From: Pseudonocardia parietis
GTDB taxonomy: Bacteria > Actinomycetota > Actinomycetes > Mycobacteriales > Pseudonocardiaceae
DNA length: 64,000 bases
Direction of reading: 5' to 3'
Assembly (NCBI RefSeq): GCF_017876315.1
Contig: NZ_JAGINU010000001.1
Location: 558,001 to 622,000, forward strand
Shown: in pieces, positions 42,903-52,517 of the stretch
Layout of the letters: every line of letters starts with the position of its first letter
Position numbering within the stretch: the stretch's first letter is position 1
Made by a program: the position numbers and the translations under genes
Notes under the pieces: model-generated
Database searches by the model: none
What the model was told of the DNA's origin: nothing
What the model saw: only the letters and a program-made list of their open reading frames with translations

Positions 42903-44479
42903 GCACGTTGATGATCACGGCCGAGGCCGTGCTGGCCCCGCCCGATAGCGCCGCGCTGGATCCGGCGGTGCTGCCCGGCACGGCGGTGTTGCTCGTCGCG
43001 ATGGGGTTGCCGGTGCTGGCGGCGGCGGTCTACGGGCTGACGGGCTGGCGCCGGGCGACGGCCTGGGTCGGTGCGGCGACCGCCGCGCTGATGGTGATCA
43101 CCTCTGGTGTGCTGGCGATGCGGGTGCTCGACGCCGGCCCGGTCGACGGGGCCGCCGGTCTGCTCCGCGCCGACGCGCTCGGTGTGTTCATGCTCCTGGT
43201 GATCGGGGTGGTGGCCACCGTGGCGACCGCGGGGACCCCGGCGCATCTGCGCGGCGAGATCGCCGCGGGGCGGGCGAGCCTGCGCACGGCCACCCGCCAC
43301 TGCGTGCTGGTGCAGCTGTTCCTGGCGACGATGGCGCTGGCCGTGCTCGCCGCGAATCTCGGGCTGATGTGGGTGGCGGTCGAAGCCACCACGGTGGTCA
43401 CCGCGTTCCTGGTCGGCCAGCGCCGCAGCCGGGCGGCGGTGGAGGCGGCCTGGAAGTACGTCGTGATCTGCTCGGCCGGGATCGCGCTGGCGTTACTGGG
43501 CGCCCTGCTGCTCAACTACGCTTCCCAACACGCCGGCCGGGGCGCCGGGCTGGACTGGGCCGCGCTGAGCGACACCGCGGCCGCGCTGGACCCCGGGACC
43601 ACCCAGATCGCAGTCATACTGTTGATCATCGGGTTCGGTACGAAGGCGGGTCTGGCCCCGATGCACGCGTGGCTACCGGATGCGCACAGCCAGGCCCCGG
43701 CCCCGGTCTCGGCGCTGATGTCGGGGGTGCTGCTCGCGGTCGCGTTCTCGGCGATCCTGCGGGTCAAAGTGATCGCCGACGCCGCGTTGGGCGTCGGCTT
43801 CGCCCGAACCCTGCTCATCGTGATCGCGTTGGCGTCGCTGCTGCTGGCCGCCACCGCCTTGCTCGGGCAACGCGACTACAAGCGGATGCTGGCCTATTCC
43901 AGCATCGAGCACATGGCGCTGCTCGCGCTCGGTGCGGCGGCGGGAAGCCACCTGGCGATGGCCGCGGTGCTGCTGCACATGCTCGGCCACGGCCTGGTCA
44001 AGTCCAGCCTGTTCCTCAGCGCCGGACACATCCTGCAGGCCACGGCGACCAGCAGTATCGCCGGGGTGCGGGCGCTGCTGGCCCGGGCCCCGGCGCTGGC
44101 GGGATGTTTCGGCGTCGGGATCGTGGCCTTGATCGGATTTCCCCCGTTCAGCGTGTTCGCCAGCGAGCTCGCCATCGCCCGCGCCGGCGCGGCCGCGGGA
44201 CTGGGCCCGGCGGTGGCGGCCGCATTCACGCTGGTGGTCGTCATCGCCGCCGCGCTGCTGGGCCACACCAGCCGCATGCTGCTCGGTGCACCCGGCGACG
44301 CACCCGGTGCCGCCACCGCCCCGGTGACCCTCACCGGGCGCCCCGATCGCGCGCAGCCGGCTACCGCGATTGCGCCGATCGCGGCGGCCCTGGCGCTCTG
44401 CGCTGTCCTCGGTATCGGGCTCGGCCCCCTGTCCGCGCTGCTCGATGCCGCCGCCACCGTCGTGACAGGAGCACCATGA
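42899..44479 (+). CDS. HyfF/NuoN-like proton-translocating subunit (Rv0086 HycQ-like)
   Basis: 526 residues with about 14 TM segments. Antiporter signature GFGTKAGLAPMHAWLPDAHSQAPAPVSALMSG with the conserved Lys, and DYKRMLAYSSIEHMALLALGAAAG later. It is a second ion-pumping subunit. The start is a TTG at 42899 overlapping the previous stop (TTGA) with AGGAG upstream; ATG at 42911 is possible. Confidence 0.88.
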   Translation: MSTLMITAEAVLAPPDSAALDPAVLPGTAVLLVAMGLPVLAAAVYGLTGWRRATAWVGAATAALMVITSGVLAMRVLDAGPVDGAAGLLRADALGVFMLLVIGVVATVATAGTPAHLRGEIAAGRASLRTATRHCVLVQLFLATMALAVLAANLGLMWVAVEATTVVTAFLVGQRRSRAAVEAAWKYVVICSAGIALALLGALLLNYASQHAGRGAGLDWAALSDTAAALDPGTTQIAVILLIIGFGTKAGLAPMHAWLPDAHSQAPAPVSALMSGVLLAVAFSAILRVKVIADAALGVGFARTLLIVIALASLLLAATALLGQRDYKRMLAYSSIEHMALLALGAAAGSHLAMAAVLLHMLGHGLVKSSLFLSAGHILQATATSSIAGVRALLARAPALAGCFGVGIVALIGFPPFSVFASELAIARAGAAAGLGPAVAAAFTLVVVIAAALLGHTSRMLLGAPGDAPGAATAPVTLTGRPDRAQPATAIAPIAAALALCAVLGIGLGPLSALLDAAATVVTGAP

Positions 44480-46071
44480 GCCATCCCGCAGACCGCACGG
44501 CCGGCGCCGAGGTCGGCCACTGCCGACGGGTCCTGCGGCTGGGCCTCGATCAGGTCCCCGGCCACGCCGAGCAACTCCTGGCGGCCGGCTACCGGGTCGC
44601 GCTGATCGCCGGCCACGACGACTCGCACCCCACGGGCGGCGAGCACCCGGGCGCCACCGCCGCGAGTGAGCTGCTTCGAACCGGCCCCCTGCGGGTGGTC
44701 TACCTGTTCACCGCGTCCGACCCGGACCGCCGCGTCGAGCTGCAGGTGTCCCTTGCCGGCACGGACCTGCGGGTGCCCAGCATCGCCGCCCTGTCCTTCG
44801 CCGCGGGCCGGTTCGAACGCGAGATGCGCGACCTGTTCGGCATCGTGCCCGAAGGGCATCCGCTGCCGCGGCGTCTGGTCCGCCACTTCCACTGGCCCCA
44901 GGGCTGGTATCCGATGCTGACCGAGGCCGGCCCGGCCCCGGAGTTCGGCGACCAGGACGGCCCCTACCCGTTCCGGACCGTGGAGGGGCCCGGGGTCTAC
45001 GAGATCCCGGTCGGCCCGATCCACGCCGGCATGATCGAGCCCGGGCACTTCCGGTTCTCGGTGGTCGGCGAGACCATCCTGAACCTCAAAGCCCGGCTGT
45101 GGTTCGTCCACCGCGGCCTGGAGAAGCTGTTCACCGACCGCTCGGTTGCCGAGGGTGTCGCACTCGCCGAACGCATCAGCGGGGACACCTCCGCCGGCCA
45201 CACGCTGGCCTACTGCCGGGCGGTCGAGGACGCCTACGGGCTGCGCTGCGACGACGACGCCGACCGGCTCCGCGAGGTCGTGGTCGAACTCGAGCGGCTC
45301 TACAACCACGTCACCGATATCGGCGCACTGTGCAACGACGTCGGCCACGGCGTCCTGCACGCCCACGCCGGCCGGGTCCGCGAACGGCTCCTGCGGCTCA
45401 ACGACCACACGACCGGGCACCGGCTCCTTCGCGGCGCCATCTACCCCGGGGGCGCCACGGTGGCCCACCTACCTGCGCCGAGCGAACTCGCCGCGATCGC
45501 CGAGGACGTGCGCGAGATCGCCGCGCTCGCGTCAGGCCACAGCGTGGTCCACGACCGGTTCGCCGGCACCGCCGTCCTCACCGCGGCACAAGCCACCGAC
45601 CTCGGAGCGCTGGGCTACGTGGCGCGCGCCAGCGGCCTGACCATCGACGCCCGCCACGACCACCCCGCCCGCGAGGGCGGGCCGCCGCCGCGGACGACAC
45701 ACGAGCACACCAGTGGCGACGTACTGGCCCGCTTCCACGTCCGGGTGGAGGAAGTCGCCGCCTCGGTGGCGTACCTGCACACCCTGCTGGCCGAACTCGA
45801 CGGGCGACGCCACAGCGCCGCAGCAGCCCAGGACCTCTTCCACCACAGGCCGCCGGCCGGTTCGGGGGTGGGAATCGTCGAAGGGTGGCGCGGCACCATC
45901 GTGCACCGGGTGGAGATCACCAGTGCGGCCCGGCTGAGCCGGGTGAAGGTCGTCGACCCCAGCTTCTTCAACTGGCCCGCCCTGCCCGTCGCCCTGGCCG
46001 ACACGATCGTCCCGGACTTTCCCCTGGTCAACAAGAGCTTCAACCTGTCCTACGCCGGCAATGACCTCTAA
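44476..46071 (+). CDS. NuoC-NuoD/HyfG-like large subunit without NiFe ligands (Rv0087 HycE-like)
   Basis: 531 residues. Residues about 1-140 are NuoC-like (FAAGRFEREMRDLFGIVPEGHP), and the remainder is NuoD/hydrogenase-large-subunit-like (GPIHAGMIEPGHFRFSVVGE, FVHRGLEKLF). In hydrogenases the N-terminal nickel motif is CGxC; here it reads ERISGDTSAGH. The C-terminal DPCxxC reads DPSFFNWPAL. All four metal cysteines are therefore lost, so no H2 chemistry is expected and a quinone or other redox partner is more likely. It starts at ATG 44476, overlapping HyfF by ATGA. Confidence 0.88.
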   Translation: MSHPADRTAGAEVGHCRRVLRLGLDQVPGHAEQLLAAGYRVALIAGHDDSHPTGGEHPGATAASELLRTGPLRVVYLFTASDPDRRVELQVSLAGTDLRVPSIAALSFAAGRFEREMRDLFGIVPEGHPLPRRLVRHFHWPQGWYPMLTEAGPAPEFGDQDGPYPFRTVEGPGVYEIPVGPIHAGMIEPGHFRFSVVGETILNLKARLWFVHRGLEKLFTDRSVAEGVALAERISGDTSAGHTLAYCRAVEDAYGLRCDDDADRLREVVVELERLYNHVTDIGALCNDVGHGVLHAHAGRVRERLLRLNDHTTGHRLLRGAIYPGGATVAHLPAPSELAAIAEDVREIAALASGHSVVHDRFAGTAVLTAAQATDLGALGYVARASGLTIDARHDHPAREGGPPPRTTHEHTSGDVLARFHVRVEEVAASVAYLHTLLAELDGRRHSAAAAQDLFHHRPPAGSGVGIVEGWRGTIVHRVEITSAARLSRVKVVDPSFFNWPALPVALADTIVPDFPLVNKSFNLSYAGNDL

Positions 46072-46127
46072 CCCCAGCCGCACCGGCGGTGCCCGGGTCC
46101 GGCGTGGCGCCTGCCGGCGGGGCCGCC

Positions 46128-46852
46128 TCAGATCCCGCCGCGCACCTCGGGCAGCGCCGATCCGGCAGGCGCCAGCGACGCCAGTCGCTGCGCGCTGTGC
46201 GCCAACAGCTCGCGGGTGACCCGGGGCGGATCGGCGGCCAGCGCCCCGCCCAGCAGATCCGCCGCCGCCGCCACTACCGAGCCCGTGTCCTGCAGCGTGA
46301 TCAGAGCCGGTGGCAGAATCATCGCCATCGCCGCGCGCCGGTGCTCGGCAGAGCCCCCCACGTCGAGGACGACGTCGACCCGGCGTGCCAGCGCCGGCAA
46401 CGAGTACCCCGTCGCGTCCTCGGCGTTCCAGCGCACCACCTCGCCGATCCCCGAGTCCACGACCAGATCGCCCACCACCGGGTTGTCCCCGTCACCCAGC
46501 ACCAGAACCCGGCTCGAGCGCCGCGGCAGCCGGGCTCGCTCGAGCCTGAGCAGCAACCTGGCCACCAGCGCAACCGCCTGGGCCTGCGCGTCGGCGACCA
46601 CCGGCACACCCACGTCGGGCACCCACGCACCGGCACCGCAGCGACCCGGGCCGCCCATCAGATACACCGCCTGCAGGCGCCGCCCCCTGCGGCCTCGGTC
46701 CCGGCCACGGCGGACAGGTCCGCGACCGCGACGGCGCCCAGCCCGGCGCGGCGCAGCGACGCCGCCGCGGCCGCCACGGCGGCGGTCGGTGGCGCGCCGT
46801 CGGTGTTGTCGCCGACCACCGCGACCCGTGGGGCTGCCCGAGCGCCGGTCAT
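46128..46852 (-). pseudogene. Malic-enzyme-like Rossmann protein, frameshifted
   Basis: The N-terminal part begins at ATG 46852 (MTGARAAPRVAVVGDN) and runs to about 46680 in one frame; the rest (QAVYLMGGPG... to a stop at 46128) is in another. The shift occurs at a C5 run (46683-46687), where one extra C would join them. The rejoined protein resembles the intact gene at 50468-51403 (AVYL, PVVADAQAQAVALVARLLLRL, SRVLVLGDG, DVVLDVGGSA). Both seem to be shortened malic-enzyme NAD-binding relatives. It could be a pseudogene, a sequencing error or a recoding site. Confidence 0.6.
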
Positions 46853-47247
46853 CGGTGATCCGCCGCTCACCCGACGACCCGTGCCGGCAGTGGCCGAGCG
46901 GCCTGATCCACCCCCGGCCGTATCGGGGCGCCGCAGTACTGCCCGGCCGCGGGCCAACCGCGCACGCCCGTGGAGAGCAGGCCCGAGCCCCGGGCAGCAC
47001 CCCGCTTGTGCACCGCCACTGCGGCCCGCGGGTGTAGGTCCGTGGCCATGATTACCGTGCCTTCCCTCGAGTCGGACGCCGCAGCGCCGACGATGCCCCC
47101 TTGTCAGCGACAGGTGCCGGCCCCGACGCGGCGGCTCCGCGCGTGGAGCGAACCAAGCTACCGCTGAATTGCATAATTTCGCAACTCGGCAATCTGGGGT
47201 TAGGCTCTGCCGTGCAGACCCCGCATCCGGCGGGAAGGAGAGCGCAG
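46853..47247. promoter_or_regulatory. Divergent intergenic region with operator site 3
   Basis: No gene is supported in this stretch. TTGCATAATTTCGCAA (47169-47184), a perfect TTGC-N8-GCAA repeat, lies 64 bases upstream of the plus-strand start. TAGGCT (47201-47206) is a possible -10. The GC-rich remainder toward 46853 shows no clear signal. Confidence 0.6.
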
Positions 47248-47868
47248 ATGTACGTGCGAGTCACCTCGATCTACTGTGATCAAGCCCCGGGCGTCCACCA
47301 GGCGATGGACAGCCTCGAACGGGTGGACCGCCCGGCGGTCGAAGCGGCGCGGGGGAACCGGGGGTTGATGACCGTCGTCGACCGCGAGGCCGGGGTGCTC
47401 GTGGCCGCCTCCTACTGGGATGAGCCGGGGCTGGCCTCCCAGGCCTCCCTGACCCAGGCCCGGGGGGCCGCCACCGAGGCCGCCGGTGGCGACATGACTA
47501 CCGAGACGTTCGAGGTGGCCGCCGAGCTGCGATGCGCGGAGCTGCCCAGTAGCGGCGTGTTGCGGGTGTTCCGCGCCCGATCCGCCGACGCACCCTCCGA
47601 TCTGCCCGCCAGGGTCGAGTGGGTCATCTTTCCGCAGCTGGCGACACTGAATGACTTCTGCGCGGCGGAGCTGCGCCTGGCCCAGGACGGTCGGCGCCCC
47701 GAGCTGGTCACGATGTGGTCCAGCGCGGCGGCGGCCACGGCCGGAGCGCCGGAGGTGTGGCGGCTGTTGAGCACCAGCAAGGAGCTCGAGGCCCGGTTCG
47801 ATCCGGCCGAGGAGTACGCGGTGATCGGGCCCTGCACACCGGCTGAGCTGGGAACACCGAGATCGTGA
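47248..47868 (+). CDS. Hypothetical protein with two ABM-like halves
   Basis: 206 residues. The first half (YVRVTSIYCDQAPGVHQAMDSL... GLMTVVDREAGVLVAASYWDEPGLASQA) has the ferredoxin-like repeat expected for antibiotic-biosynthesis-monooxygenase (ABM) proteins: start strand, long helix, then VLVAASYWD. The second half appears to repeat this layout less clearly (LRVFRARSAD... ELVTMWSS). Such proteins can be small oxygenases, haem-degrading enzymes or dimeric binding folds; no catalytic residue is assignable. ATG at 47248 has GGAAGGAG upstream. Operator site 3 upstream places it in the local regulon. Confidence 0.55.
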   Translation: MYVRVTSIYCDQAPGVHQAMDSLERVDRPAVEAARGNRGLMTVVDREAGVLVAASYWDEPGLASQASLTQARGAATEAAGGDMTTETFEVAAELRCAELPSSGVLRVFRARSADAPSDLPARVEWVIFPQLATLNDFCAAELRLAQDGRRPELVTMWSSAAAATAGAPEVWRLLSTSKELEARFDPAEEYAVIGPCTPAELGTPRS

Positions 47869-48027
47869 GCGACGGCGGGTCCGCGGCGTTGACCGCGGGC
47901 CCGTGACCGGCGCCGGCTTTCGTAGCGGCGGACGAGCTCCTCGTGAGGTGCACCGCAGACCACCCGGGCACCGGCCCGGCGTCCCCACGGGTAGCGCCTG
48001 GCGGCTCCGCAGGCTGAGGCGGGCCGC

Positions 48028-48423
48028 TCAGCGACGGTAGCGCTGGGCGTAGCGGGCCGCCGCGGCTCGGCGTTGGTCCGCGGTCGCGGCGTGGCGGGCG
48101 GCCTCGGTGGTGCCGGGCGCGAACCCGGCCTTGAGCACCCGGTGCTCGACCGAGTTGTGCATGTTGAACAGGGTGTACTGCAGGGCGACCAGCCACCCGA
48201 GCAGCACGGCCGCCAGGCGCAGCCACAACGGGCCCGGGACGATGAGCAGCAGCGGCACGGTCAGCAGAGCCAACTGCGCACACGCGCGGGCGAAGTGGCG
48301 CAGCGGCCAGGTCCGACACGTGGCGTCGTGCAGGACCCAGCCGCGGTGGCGCTGCGACAAGGCCCCCCCGAGCGCGTACCAGAGCCAGCGCAGCGGGTCA
48401 GGTCGAGTGGGCCGGCCAGCCAT
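48028..48423 (-). CDS. DUF5313 membrane protein
   Basis: 131 residues. DPLRWLWYALGGALSQRHRGWVLHDATCRTWPLRHFARAC, two adjacent TM segments (LALLTVPLLLIVPG, LRLAAVLLGWLVALQYTLF), and MHNSVEHRVLKAGFAPGTTEAAR match DUF5313, a small family of actinobacteria with no known function. The gene follows pckG at 88 bases on the same strand, so it may share its transcript. Confidence 0.78.
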   Translation of the reverse strand: MAGRPTRPDPLRWLWYALGGALSQRHRGWVLHDATCRTWPLRHFARACAQLALLTVPLLLIVPGPLWLRLAAVLLGWLVALQYTLFNMHNSVEHRVLKAGFAPGTTEAARHAATADQRRAAAARYAQRYRR

Positions 48424-48510
48424 GTCGTTTGCTCCCAGCGTGCACGAGCGATGGGGGTGCGGTCCGGGCCGGAGAAACCGGGGAAGGCACCGGCCCGGGT
48501 CCCGTGACCG

Positions 48511-50331
48511 TCAGCCGAGGCGCTGGCGCAGGTTGTCGAGCTCGTCGCGCAGCGCGGTGGGCACCTTGTCGCCGATCGTGGCGAACCACTCCTCGATCAG
48601 CGGCAACTCGGTCTTCCACTCGTCCAGGTCCACCGCGAGGGCGGCCTGCAGGTCCTCGGCGGAGATGTCGAGGCCGTCGAGATCGAGCGCCTCGGGGGTG
48701 GGCACGTAGCCGATCGGGGTCTCCCGCGCGGCCGCGGTGCCCTCGATCCGCTCGATCGCCCACTTCAGCACCCGGGAGTTCTCCCCGAACCCGGGCCACA
48801 CGATGCGGCCGGCATCGTCCTTGCGGAACCAGTTCACGTAGAAGATCTTCGGAAGGGCGGTCTCGTCGGCGTTCTTGCCGGTGTCGAGCCAGTGCTGCAG
48901 GTAGTCCCCGGCGTGATAGCCGATGAACGGCAGCATCGCCATCGGGTCGCGGCGCACCACGCCGACCTGCCCGGTCGCCGCCGCGGTGGTCTCCGAGGAC
49001 AGGGTCGCACCGAGGAAGGTGCCGTGCTGCCAGCTGCGGGACTCGCTGACCAGCGGCACGGTGCTGGCCCGACGACCGCCGAAGAAGATCGCGGAGATCG
49101 GCACCCCCTCGGGGTCGTCCCACTCCGGGGCGGTGATCGGGCACTGCGAGATCGGCGTGCAGTAGCGGGAGTTGGGGTGTGCGGCGGGGGTATCGCTGTC
49201 GGGGGTCCAGTCCTGGCCGCGCCAGCTGGTCAGGTGCTCCGGCGCCGCCTCGGAGTAGCCCTCCCACCACACGTCGGTGTCGTCGGTGAGCGCGACGTTG
49301 GTGAAGATGGAGTTGCCCTGCTCCAGGGTGCGCATCGCGTTCGGGTTGGTCTTCCACCCGGTCCCGGGCGCCACCCCGAAGAACCCGAACTCGGGGTTCA
49401 CCGCATACAGCCGGCCGTCGGCGCCGAACCGCATCCAGGCGATGTCGTCGCCGAGGGTCTCGACCTTCCAGCCCGGGATGGTCGGCTGCAGCATCGCCAG
49501 GTTCGTCTTCCCGCACGAACTCGGGAACGCCCCGGTGATGTAGTGGACCTTCCCCTCGGGGGAGGTGAGCTTGAGGATGAGCATGTGCTCGGCGAGCCAG
49601 CCCTCGTCACGCGCCATCACCGAGGCGATCCGCAGCGAGTAGCACTTCTTGCCCAGCAGGGCATTGCCCCCGTACCCGGATCCGTAACTCCAGATCTCGC
49701 GGGTCTCCGGGAAGTGGCTGATGTATTTGACCTCGCTGCACGGCCACACGACGTCGTCCTGACCGGGCTCGAGCGGGGCGCCGACCGAGTGCAGCGCAGG
49801 CACGAACTCGGCGTCGTTGCCGAGGCGTTCCAGGGCGGCGGTTCCGGCCCGGGTCATGATGTGCATCGACACCACCACGTAGGCCGAGTCGGTGATCTCC
49901 ACGCCGAGCTTGGGGTGCTGCGCGGTCACCGGGCCCATGCAGAACGGGACGACGTACATGGTGCGGCCGCGCATGCTGCCGCGGTAGAGCTCGGCCATGG
50001 TCTGCTTCATCTGGTCCGGATCGACCCAGTTGTTGGTCGGGCCGGCGTCCTGCTCACGGGCCGAGCAGATGAACGTGCGGTCCTCGACCCGGGCGACATC
50101 GGCCGGGTCCGAGGCGCACCAGAAGGAGTTGGGTTTCTGCTCCAACCGCGTGATGGTGCCGGCCGCGACCAGCTCGTCGGTGAGCCGTGTCCACTCCTGC
50201 GGGGTGCCATCGCACCACACCACCCGGTCCGGTGCGGTCAGCGTCGCGACCTCGCGGACCCAGTCGAGCAGGCGCGCGTGCGTGGTCGGTGCCTGATCCA
50301 GGCCGGGGATCGAGGGGCTCGAGGTGGTCAT
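48511..50331 (-). CDS. pckG: Phosphoenolpyruvate carboxykinase (GTP)
   Basis: 606 residues. The kinase-1a/P-loop-like motif is [26 protein letters not shown] and [25 protein letters not shown] are further GTP-PEPCK signatures. It interconverts oxaloacetate and PEP plus CO2 with GTP/GDP, for gluconeogenesis or anaplerotic fixation. ATG at 50331 has AAAGGAG upstream; an in-frame opening to 50595 is unsupported. In this region it sits between malic-enzyme-like genes and a hydrogenase-like complex, which suggests a role in PEP-pyruvate-oxaloacetate balance under redox stress (inference). Confidence 0.96.
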   Translation of the reverse strand: MTTSSPSIPGLDQAPTTHARLLDWVREVATLTAPDRVVWCDGTPQEWTRLTDELVAAGTITRLEQKPNSFWCASDPADVARVEDRTFICSAREQDAGPTNNWVDPDQMKQTMAELYRGSMRGRTMYVVPFCMGPVTAQHPKLGVEITDSAYVVVSMHIMTRAGTAALERLGNDAEFVPALHSVGAPLEPGQDDVVWPCSEVKYISHFPETREIWSYGSGYGGNALLGKKCYSLRIASVMARDEGWLAEHMLILKLTSPEGKVHYITGAFPSSCGKTNLAMLQPTIPGWKVETLGDDIAWMRFGADGRLYAVNPEFGFFGVAPGTGWKTNPNAMRTLEQGNSIFTNVALTDDTDVWWEGYSEAAPEHLTSWRGQDWTPDSDTPAAHPNSRYCTPISQCPITAPEWDDPEGVPISAIFFGGRRASTVPLVSESRSWQHGTFLGATLSSETTAAATGQVGVVRRDPMAMLPFIGYHAGDYLQHWLDTGKNADETALPKIFYVNWFRKDDAGRIVWPGFGENSRVLKWAIERIEGTAAARETPIGYVPTPEALDLDGLDISAEDLQAALAVDLDEWKTELPLIEEWFATIGDKVPTALRDELDNLRQRLG

Positions 50332-50467
50332 GCTGGGCACTCCTTTGTCACCGTTGCCGACGTTGTCGCCGGGTGTGGACTGTTCTCCTCTGAGCTCGCA
50401 CTCGAGGTGTCGATCTCGCCGGGTCGGCCAGGTACCGGCCGGCCACGGATGACCTGCTGCAGCGACG

Positions 50468-51403
50468 TCATGAGGGCCTCGGAGGATCCGTGCGGGACCC
50501 CCCCAGTAAGGACGCCCAATTCGGTCGGCGGTCCCGTCGCAGCGGTGAGGACGCGGCGGGAGCGAGCACCCGAGCTGCCGCAGCCTCCACCTCACCGACC
50601 AGATCCGGCGAGGTCACACGGGGAGACAGGCTCCGCGGGGGCGCGGCCCGCATCAGGCCCGCCGCGCATGCGTGATAGGTCTCGATGTCGACCAGCGGCC
50701 CGACCGCCGCCGCGATCGCCCGCATCAGCCCTGGGACCGGCAGCAGGCCGGCGTTCGGTGGGGATGCGATCACCGAGTCACACGGCCGGTCCCACTGCAA
50801 GCGCGTCATCTGTTCGCTGCCGCCGGTCAGGTCGATCACCACGTCGGCGTCGCGGGTCGCCCGGCTCAGTGGGGCCGCCGGGGCGTCGGCGGGGGCCCAT
50901 CGGGTGTGCTGGAACAAGCCGGCGGTCAGCAACAGCGGGCACAGCGTCGGGAGCCGTGCCTTGCCGGCCACGACCACCCGGCTGTCGGCCGGGAGCAGGT
51001 CCCGCCCGCCCAGGTAGGTCAGGACGGCTCCCACCAGTGAGATCGCCTCCGCGTCGGCCTCGGTGATCACTGGGCGGGCGCTGACGTCCGCGAGTAGTGC
51101 CTGCGCCTCGCGGAGCCGTTCCGGATTGTTGCCGGCCAGGTACACCGCGCCGACCTGCACCGGCAAGCCATGCAGCATCTGCATGAGCTCGTAGGAGTCC
51201 GGGCAGCTCACCAGCAGCGGGACTGTCTGCACCCCGGACAACCCGCCGATCACCACGGCCATCTCGTTCAGCCGCGTGATCGTGTCCTCGTCCTCGGTGG
51301 CCGAGGCATCGGCGCCGACGTCCATCACGACGGCCGTGGTCCAGCCCAACCCTTCCCGGCCCGGCCACTGCCCCGGCAGGTCGTGCGCTCGCCAGATCGT
51401 CAT
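50468..51403 (-). CDS. Malic-enzyme-like Rossmann protein
   Basis: 311 residues. The core [40 protein letters not shown] and [19 protein letters not shown] parallels the NAD-binding half of malic enzymes (PV..DD...T..V...L..AL and the Rossmann VVVxGxG), although the catalytic DD and the GxGxxG are not kept. The malic fold's N-terminal domain is shortened to about 90 residues. It may have lost catalysis and serve as a binding or regulatory protein; a related frameshifted copy lies at 46128-46852. Divergent promoter toward the CBS-BON gene, with operators 4 and 5. Confidence 0.55.
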   Translation of the reverse strand: MTIWRAHDLPGQWPGREGLGWTTAVVMDVGADASATEDEDTITRLNEMAVVIGGLSGVQTVPLLVSCPDSYELMQMLHGLPVQVGAVYLAGNNPERLREAQALLADVSARPVITEADAEAISLVGAVLTYLGGRDLLPADSRVVVAGKARLPTLCPLLLTAGLFQHTRWAPADAPAAPLSRATRDADVVIDLTGGSEQMTRLQWDRPCDSVIASPPNAGLLPVPGLMRAIAAAVGPLVDIETYHACAAGLMRAAPPRSLSPRVTSPDLVGEVEAAAARVLAPAASSPLRRDRRPNWASLLGGSRTDPPRPS

Positions 51404-51797
51404 CCCTACCTACCTCCGCCGGTCGGGGATGACTCAGCGTCCAACGCCGAGACGGCGGTACCGGCCACGTGGACGGCCCACGCGACCGACACCGGGTGGA
51501 CGGCAAGGCGCGGCCCGGCTCGTCGCACAGCAGTGGCCCCGGCATCCACCTTCTCGACCTCCGCTCGGTGACAGCACTCGCCCACTTCATGTTGTTCGCA
51601 GTTAACGAAGCATGCAAGTCTTGTTGCCGCTGGTTGAGGTTTGTCACCTCCCTGAACTCCCGGGCTCAGGATGGGATTCAGGCATCCGGGCGGCCCGCGG
51701 TGAAAGTCCGCGTTCGAGGAGTGTGGCCGGCCCGCGCAGTTGCTAACCTTCGCACATTCGCAATTCCTCGTCGAGGATCGTGTCGGGAGGCGGAGTC
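51404..51797. promoter_or_regulatory. Divergent intergenic region with operator sites 4 and 5
   Basis: No gene is supported. Site 4 is the half-degenerate TTAACGAAGCATGCAA (51602-51617); site 5 is TTGCTAACCTTCGCAC (51740-51755), followed by another GCAA half-site (51760-51763). Site 5 is 43 bases upstream of the CBS-BON start and shares GCAGTTGCTAA with site 1. Confidence 0.55.
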
Positions 51798-52466
51798 ATG
51801 CCTGAGCTTCCGGTGTCGGCGCTGATGACTCGCGCACTGGCCAGCGTGGGACTGGACACGCCCGCCAAACACGTCGTGGGCATGCTGGTCGCCCACGACG
51901 TCCGTGCACTACCTGTGATCGATCACCTCGGCCGACCGGTCGGCGTGATCAGCGACGTCGACACACTGAGCACGATCCACCGCCGCTCGGGCAGGCCCAA
52001 CGGTTTGTTGCGTCGCGCGGGCTTCCAGGCTCGGGTCTCTCGGCGCGACTCGGAGGCGGTGGTCGCATCCGAGTTGATGCGGGCGCCGGCGCCGACCGTG
52101 CTCGACAGCGCACCGGTCGGTGTCGCGACCCAGAGACTGATCACTGCGGGAATCGGCGCACTGTTCGTGGTCAACTCGTCGGATTGCCTGATCGGCGTGC
52201 TCACCGCCCGGGACGCGCTGCGCCCACTCCTGCGTCGCGACCCGGAGATCCATGCCGAGATCGAGCACGTCGTGGCCTCGGCCGCCCCGTCCGAGTACGG
52301 AATCGAGGTCTCGGTGCGCGACGGCGAGGTCCGGCTGCATGGCTGCCTGGGTCTGCACAGCACGGCCGCGCAGATCGAGTGTGCCGTTCTTCGCATCAGA
52401 GGCGTGCTCGCCGTGCACAACGCGATCCGCTACGAGGTCGACGACATGCTGATTACCGGGTTCTGA
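51798..52466 (+). CDS. CBS-domain pair with BON domain
   Basis: 222 residues. Two CBS motifs (VSALMTRALASVGLDTPAKHVVGMLVAHDVRALPVIDHLGRPVGVISDVD and ASELMRAPAPTVLDSAPVGVATQRLITAGIGALFVVNSSDCLIGVLTARD) precede a BON-like domain (IEVSVRDGEVRLHGCLGLHSTAAQIECAVLRIRGVLAVHNAI). CBS pairs sense adenosine nucleotides, and CBS proteins are common in the mycobacterial hypoxia regulon (family knowledge). ATG at 51798 follows GGGAGGCGGAG. Confidence 0.85.
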   Translation: MPELPVSALMTRALASVGLDTPAKHVVGMLVAHDVRALPVIDHLGRPVGVISDVDTLSTIHRRSGRPNGLLRRAGFQARVSRRDSEAVVASELMRAPAPTVLDSAPVGVATQRLITAGIGALFVVNSSDCLIGVLTARDALRPLLRRDPEIHAEIEHVVASAAPSEYGIEVSVRDGEVRLHGCLGLHSTAAQIECAVLRIRGVLAVHNAIRYEVDDMLITGF

Positions 52467-52517
52467 CAACCGTGGACACGACGGGGTACCAGATGGACCC
52501 CCTCGCGCCGCCGCGGG

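Noticed and set aside
44476..46071. Calling the large subunit a NiFe hydrogenase
   Set aside because: All four nickel-binding cysteines are replaced.
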